The translations under genes and the position numbers were made by a program. Below, one piece after another: positions 62,101 to 64,000 of a DNA stretch of 64,000 nucleotides. This DNA comes from Mycolicibacterium iranicum (GTDB taxonomy: Bacteria; Actinomycetota; Actinomycetes; Mycobacteriales; Mycobacteriaceae): the NCBI RefSeq assembly GCF_014190915.1, contig NZ_JACHVU010000001.1:682001-746000 (forward strand). The letters run 5' to 3'. Below the pieces are notes generated by a model. It saw only the letters and a program-made list of their open reading frames with translations, had not been told where the DNA came from and searched no databases. Numbering within the stretch: position 1 is the first letter of the stretch; each line of letters opens with the position of its first letter.

Positions 62101-63072
62101 GCCGACGGCACCGTGGTCTCGCGCGGCAAGAACCTCGACGACCTGCAGCGTCAGCTGGCCGCCCCGACGCGCCGCGCTGTGGCCGACACCGTCGCCGGTG
62201 ACCTCGAACGCACCGGGCTGCGCAGCTGGCCCGACGATCTCGACGAGCTCCCCCGGGTGGTGGAACGCGCCGGCGCCTCGGGGCACACGGTGCGCGGATA
62301 CCCGGCCCTGGTCGCGGCGGGCCCCACCGTCGACATCAGGGTCTTCGCGACGAAGGCCGAGCAGGACGCGATGATGGCCGCTGGCTGCCAGCGGCTGCTG
62401 CTGCTCGCCGCCCCGTCGATCGCCAAGAACGTCGAGCGCGGCCTCGACACCCGCACGCGGCTGGTGCTCGGCAGCAACCCCGACGGGTCCCTGGCGGCGC
62501 TGATCGACGACTGCGCCGCCGCGGCCGTGCAGATCCTGTCGCCGTCGCCGGTGTGGACGAAGGCCGACTTCGCCGCGGCCCGCCAGCGGGTCGGCGGCGC
62601 GCTGGCGCAGACCACCGCCGACATCCTGCGTCGCGTCGAGAAGGTGCTCGCCGCACTGCACGACGTCGAGCTCGCATTGCCCGCGAAACCGACGGCGGCG
62701 CAAGCCGATGCGGTCGCCGACATCCGCGCCCAGCTCGCCCGGCTCGTCGGGCCCGGTTTCGTCGCCGCGACGGGGGCCGCCCGGCTCGGCGATCTCGCCC
62801 GGTATCTGACCGCGATCAGCCGTCGCCTTGAGCGCCTGCCTCACGGCCTCGGCGCCGACCGCGAGCGGATGGACCGCGTCGCCGCCGTCCAGGACGCTTA
62901 CGACCATGTGCGCGCGGCACTCTCGCCCGCCCGCGCCGCCGCGCCCGAGGTGATCGAGATCGGCCGGATGATCGAGGAATTGAGGGTGAGTCTCTGGGCG
63001 CAGCAGCTCGGCACGCCCCGACCGGTCAGCGAGCAGCGGATCTACCGCGCCCTCGACGCGATCCAGGGGTGA
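59152..63072 (+). CDS. hrpA: ATP-dependent RNA helicase HrpA
   Basis: 1306 residues, full length for HrpA. Walker A is AGETGSGKTTQ (Gly94-Lys100), DEAH is at 191-194 in LIIDEAHERSLN, motif III VTSATIEPERF, and motif VI QRAGRSGRTAPG. The helicase-associated and OB-fold segments follow, then the long C-terminal DUF3418 region of HrpA. It unwinds RNA and helps rescue stalled ribosomes or process mRNA in other bacteria. TATCGT marks a leaderless start at ATG 59152. Confidence 0.95.
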   Translation: MPESSPTDVRALRARLDGLTINDAARLGRRLRQLRNPTAPQLDRLAERFAAAEALVATRLAAVPEITYPDLPVTERREDIAAAIAANQVVIVAGETGSGKTTQLPKICLEMGRGIRGTIGHTQPRRLAARTVGARIAEELGTPLGEAVGYTVRFTDQAGDRTLVKLMTDGILLAEVQRDRRLLRYDTLIIDEAHERSLNIDFLLGYLRQLLPRRPDLKVIVTSATIEPERFAQFFGDAPIVEVSGRTYPVEIRYRPLEVVVPGGDDEDPDDPDHEVVRTELRDPTEAIIDAVAELEAEPRGDVLVFLSGEREIRDTAEALRAVTDPDHTEVLPLYARLPTAEQQKVFSPGRTARRIVLATNVAETSLTVPGIRYVVDPGTARISRYSRRTKVQRLPIEPISQASAAQRAGRSGRTAPGVCIRLYSEQDFESRPRYTDPEILRTNLAAVILQMAALGFGDIEAFGFLDPPDARSIRDGVALLQELGAFDREGALTDVGRRLAQIPVDPRLGRMILQADTEGCVREMLVLAAALSIPDPRERPTDREDAARQKHARFADQHSDFTSFLNLWQYLREQRKERSGSSFRRMCRDEFLHYLRIREWQDLVGQLRGICRDLGIQEGPEQNEPADAAAVHSALTAGLLSHVGMRDTDGRTYEGARNAKFVLAPGSVLSRRPPRWVVVADLVETSRLFGRTAARIDPEAVERVAGHLLQRTYSEPHWDAERGAVMAYERVTLYGLPLVARRRIGYAQVDPEVSRDLFLRHALVEGDWRTKHHFFRDNARLREELAGLEDRARRRDLLVGDDEIFAFYDARVPADVVSSRHFDGWWRKERHRNPDLLTMTRDDLLRADAGADQPDAWQAGDLTLPLSYRFDPSAPDDGVTVHVPVDVLARLGGDDFAWQVPALREELLTALIRSLPKDLRRNFVPAPDTARALLDSITPDSGPLLDAVQRELRRRTGVLVPIDAFDLDKLPPHLRVTFAVESADGTVVSRGKNLDDLQRQLAAPTRRAVADTVAGDLERTGLRSWPDDLDELPRVVERAGASGHTVRGYPALVAAGPTVDIRVFATKAEQDAMMAAGCQRLLLLAAPSIAKNVERGLDTRTRLVLGSNPDGSLAALIDDCAAAAVQILSPSPVWTKADFAAARQRVGGALAQTTADILRRVEKVLAALHDVELALPAKPTAAQADAVADIRAQLARLVGPGFVAATGAARLGDLARYLTAISRRLERLPHGLGADRERMDRVAAVQDAYDHVRAALSPARAAAPEVIEIGRMIEELRVSLWAQQLGTPRPVSEQRIYRALDAIQG

Positions 63073-63078
63073 TCACGC

Positions 63079-63798
63079 TCAGCGTTGCCGGGTCGGCCGG
63101 ATGACGATCTCGTTCACGTCCACGTCGGCGTCGGTGCCCACCGCGTAGGCGACCGCACCGGCGATCGCGTCAGGACCGATCGCGTTGCGCCGGTAGTCGG
63201 CCATCGCCCCCCGGGCGATCGGATCGCTGATGCTCTCGGCCAGTTCGCTTTCCACCACCCCGGGTGAGATCGTCGTGACCCGCAGCCACGGTGGGGATTC
63301 CAGACGCAGACCTTCGGTGATGGCCCACGCGGCGTGCTTGGTGCCGCAGTAGACCGCCGCGGTCGGGACCACCTCGTGGGCGCCGACCGAGGCGACGGTC
63401 ACGACATGGCCGCGCTCCTGCCGCGTGAAATGCGGCAGGACCGCGTGGATTCCGTGCAGAAGTCCCCGGACGTTCACGTCGATCATCCGGTCCCACTCGT
63501 CGACCAGACCCGCGTCGAGCCGCGACAGCGGCATCACCCCGGCATTGGCCACGAGCACGTCGAGCGCACCGTGCTCGGCGACGATCCCGTCCACCGCCGC
63601 CTGCACCGCGGCCCGGTCGGTGACGTCGAGCTCGCACGGGATCAGCGTCCCGGCCGCCTCGGCCGCCAACTCCTGCAATCGGTCGGTCCGCCGGGCCGCC
63701 GCGATCACGGTGAACCCGTCGGCCGCCAGCCGCCGGGCCACGGCCCGGCCGATTCCACTGCTTGCCCCGGTGACCAGGGCGATGTCGGTGTTGTTCAT
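63079..63798 (-). CDS. Short-chain dehydrogenase/reductase
   Basis: 239 residues, classical SDR: IALVTGASSGIGRAVARRLA, NAGVMPLSRLD, VASVGAHEVVPTAAVYCGTK with Ser, Tyr and Lys, and SPGVVESELAES. ATG 63798 is used; ATG 63816 is six codons longer and equally open. Divergent from a MmyB-type regulator with a strong inverted repeat between, so the regulator probably controls it. Confidence 0.9.
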   Translation of the reverse strand: MNNTDIALVTGASSGIGRAVARRLAADGFTVIAAARRTDRLQELAAEAAGTLIPCELDVTDRAAVQAAVDGIVAEHGALDVLVANAGVMPLSRLDAGLVDEWDRMIDVNVRGLLHGIHAVLPHFTRQERGHVVTVASVGAHEVVPTAAVYCGTKHAAWAITEGLRLESPPWLRVTTISPGVVESELAESISDPIARGAMADYRRNAIGPDAIAGAVAYAVGTDADVDVNEIVIRPTRQR

Positions 63799-63841
63799 GC
63801 CACCACTGTGCGTCATCGGCGCCCGCCGGACGAGGACGCAG

Positions 63842-63870
63842 TGTTCCTGGGAGCGCCACACCCAGGAACA
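63842..63870. promoter_or_regulatory. Inverted repeat between SDR and MmyB-type regulator genes
   Basis: TGTTCCTGGG (63842-63851) and CCCAGGAACA (63861-63870) are exact complements nine bases apart. The site lies 44 bases from the SDR start and 31 from the regulator start. TACCAT (63887-63892) ends eight bases before the regulator GTG, so the site is near its -35 region. Confidence 0.65.
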
Positions 63871-63900
63871 GCCGCGCGGCGCTCGCTACCATCGGACGGC

Positions 63901-64000
63901 GTGACGGGCAGCGAGCTGGGGGAGTACCTGCGGGCCCGGCGCGCGCAGGTCACGCCCGCCGACGTCGACCTCCCGACCACGGGACAGCGACGCGTCGCGG
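63901..64000 (+). CDS. MmyB-type helix-turn-helix regulator (N-terminal part only)
   Basis: The first 33 residues of a transcription factor run off the right edge: MTGSELGEYLRARRAQVTPA then DVDLPTTGQRRVA. This is the N terminus of XRE-type regulators with a MmyB-like ligand domain, which often stand divergent from an SDR they control. GTG 63901 is the start. Confidence 0.8.
   Translation, partial: MTGSELGEYLRARRAQVTPADVDLPTTGQRRVA

Noticed and set aside
1-64000. CRISPR arrays, tRNA/rRNA genes, prophage or insertion sequences
   Set aside because: No spaced direct-repeat array, cloverleaf sequence with TTCRANYC arm, integrase or transposase was recognised by reading; the repeats found are short tandem units inside or between genes.

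Overview
The window reads as chromosomal DNA of a non-tuberculous, probably fast-growing mycobacterium (Mycolicibacterium type). The basis is the very high G+C, the many GTG starts, several genes whose start codon sits 5-8 bases after a TANNNT -10 element (leaderless layout), and the gene families: WS/DGAT wax ester/triacylglycerol synthase, cutinase, LLM-class F420-type oxidoreductase, DUF4333 lipoprotein, a methylenetetrahydrofolate reductase close to what I recall of M. tuberculosis Rv2172c, and PPK2. Genus and species are inference. I see no tRNA, rRNA, CRISPR array, insertion sequence, prophage or integrase; the region looks like ordinary chromosome with accessory metabolic genes.

Layout. 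1-2020: truncated LysR regulator, small membrane protein, MEDS-STAS-ANTAR sensor protein and a 37-residue acidic ORF. 2139-7223: cytoplasmic GH3 beta-glucosidase divergent from a TetR regulator, then an NCS2 nucleobase permease translationally coupled to an isochorismatase-type hydrolase. 7266-13701: hypothetical protein, phospholipase D-like protein with a DUF2231 membrane protein, a DGPF/YCII protein with its ECF sigma factor, an LLM oxidoreductase, a vWA protein and a small basic protein. 13843-19859: DEVH-box helicase, acyltransferase, SRPBCC protein, TesB thioesterase, membrane metallophosphoesterase. 19930-26722: catabolic genes (three SDR/epimerase-type enzymes, hydroxyacid-oxoacid transhydrogenase, hotdog thioesterase, TetR and MarR regulators, SnoaL-like protein, alpha/beta hydrolase).

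26773-29839 is the most interesting locus: a three-gene, translationally coupled operon encoding a PAS/GAF-SpoIIE phosphatase, a cobalamin-binding protein with the Wx9EH motif of B12 photoreceptors but no DNA-binding domain, and a STAS antagonist. It looks like a B12/light-gated partner switch acting on a sigma factor. 30100-37095: exported MBL-fold hydrolase, 44-residue acidic protein, secreted GH5-like hydrolase, MFS exporter, DJ-1/PfpI protein, PPK2, two small conserved proteins and a cutinase. 37102-39354: zinc-ribbon protein, HemK-like methyltransferase, CDGSH iron-sulfur protein and a haem-oxygenase-fold redox enzyme. 39604-48757: ferritin-like protein, hemerythrin, NUDIX hydrolase, kinase-like protein, MscS channel, MOSC, DUF4333, DUF2237, DUF1697 and COG0523 GTPase.

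48890-64000: GAF-GGDEF diguanylate cyclase, SDR, exported collagen-like protein, class III aminotransferase, WS/DGAT, SelO AMPylase, lipoprotein, MTHFR, HrpA helicase, a last SDR, and the start of a MmyB-type regulator divergent from it across a strong inverted repeat. Short intergenic spaces carry several clear operator-like palindromes and tandem repeats, listed separately.
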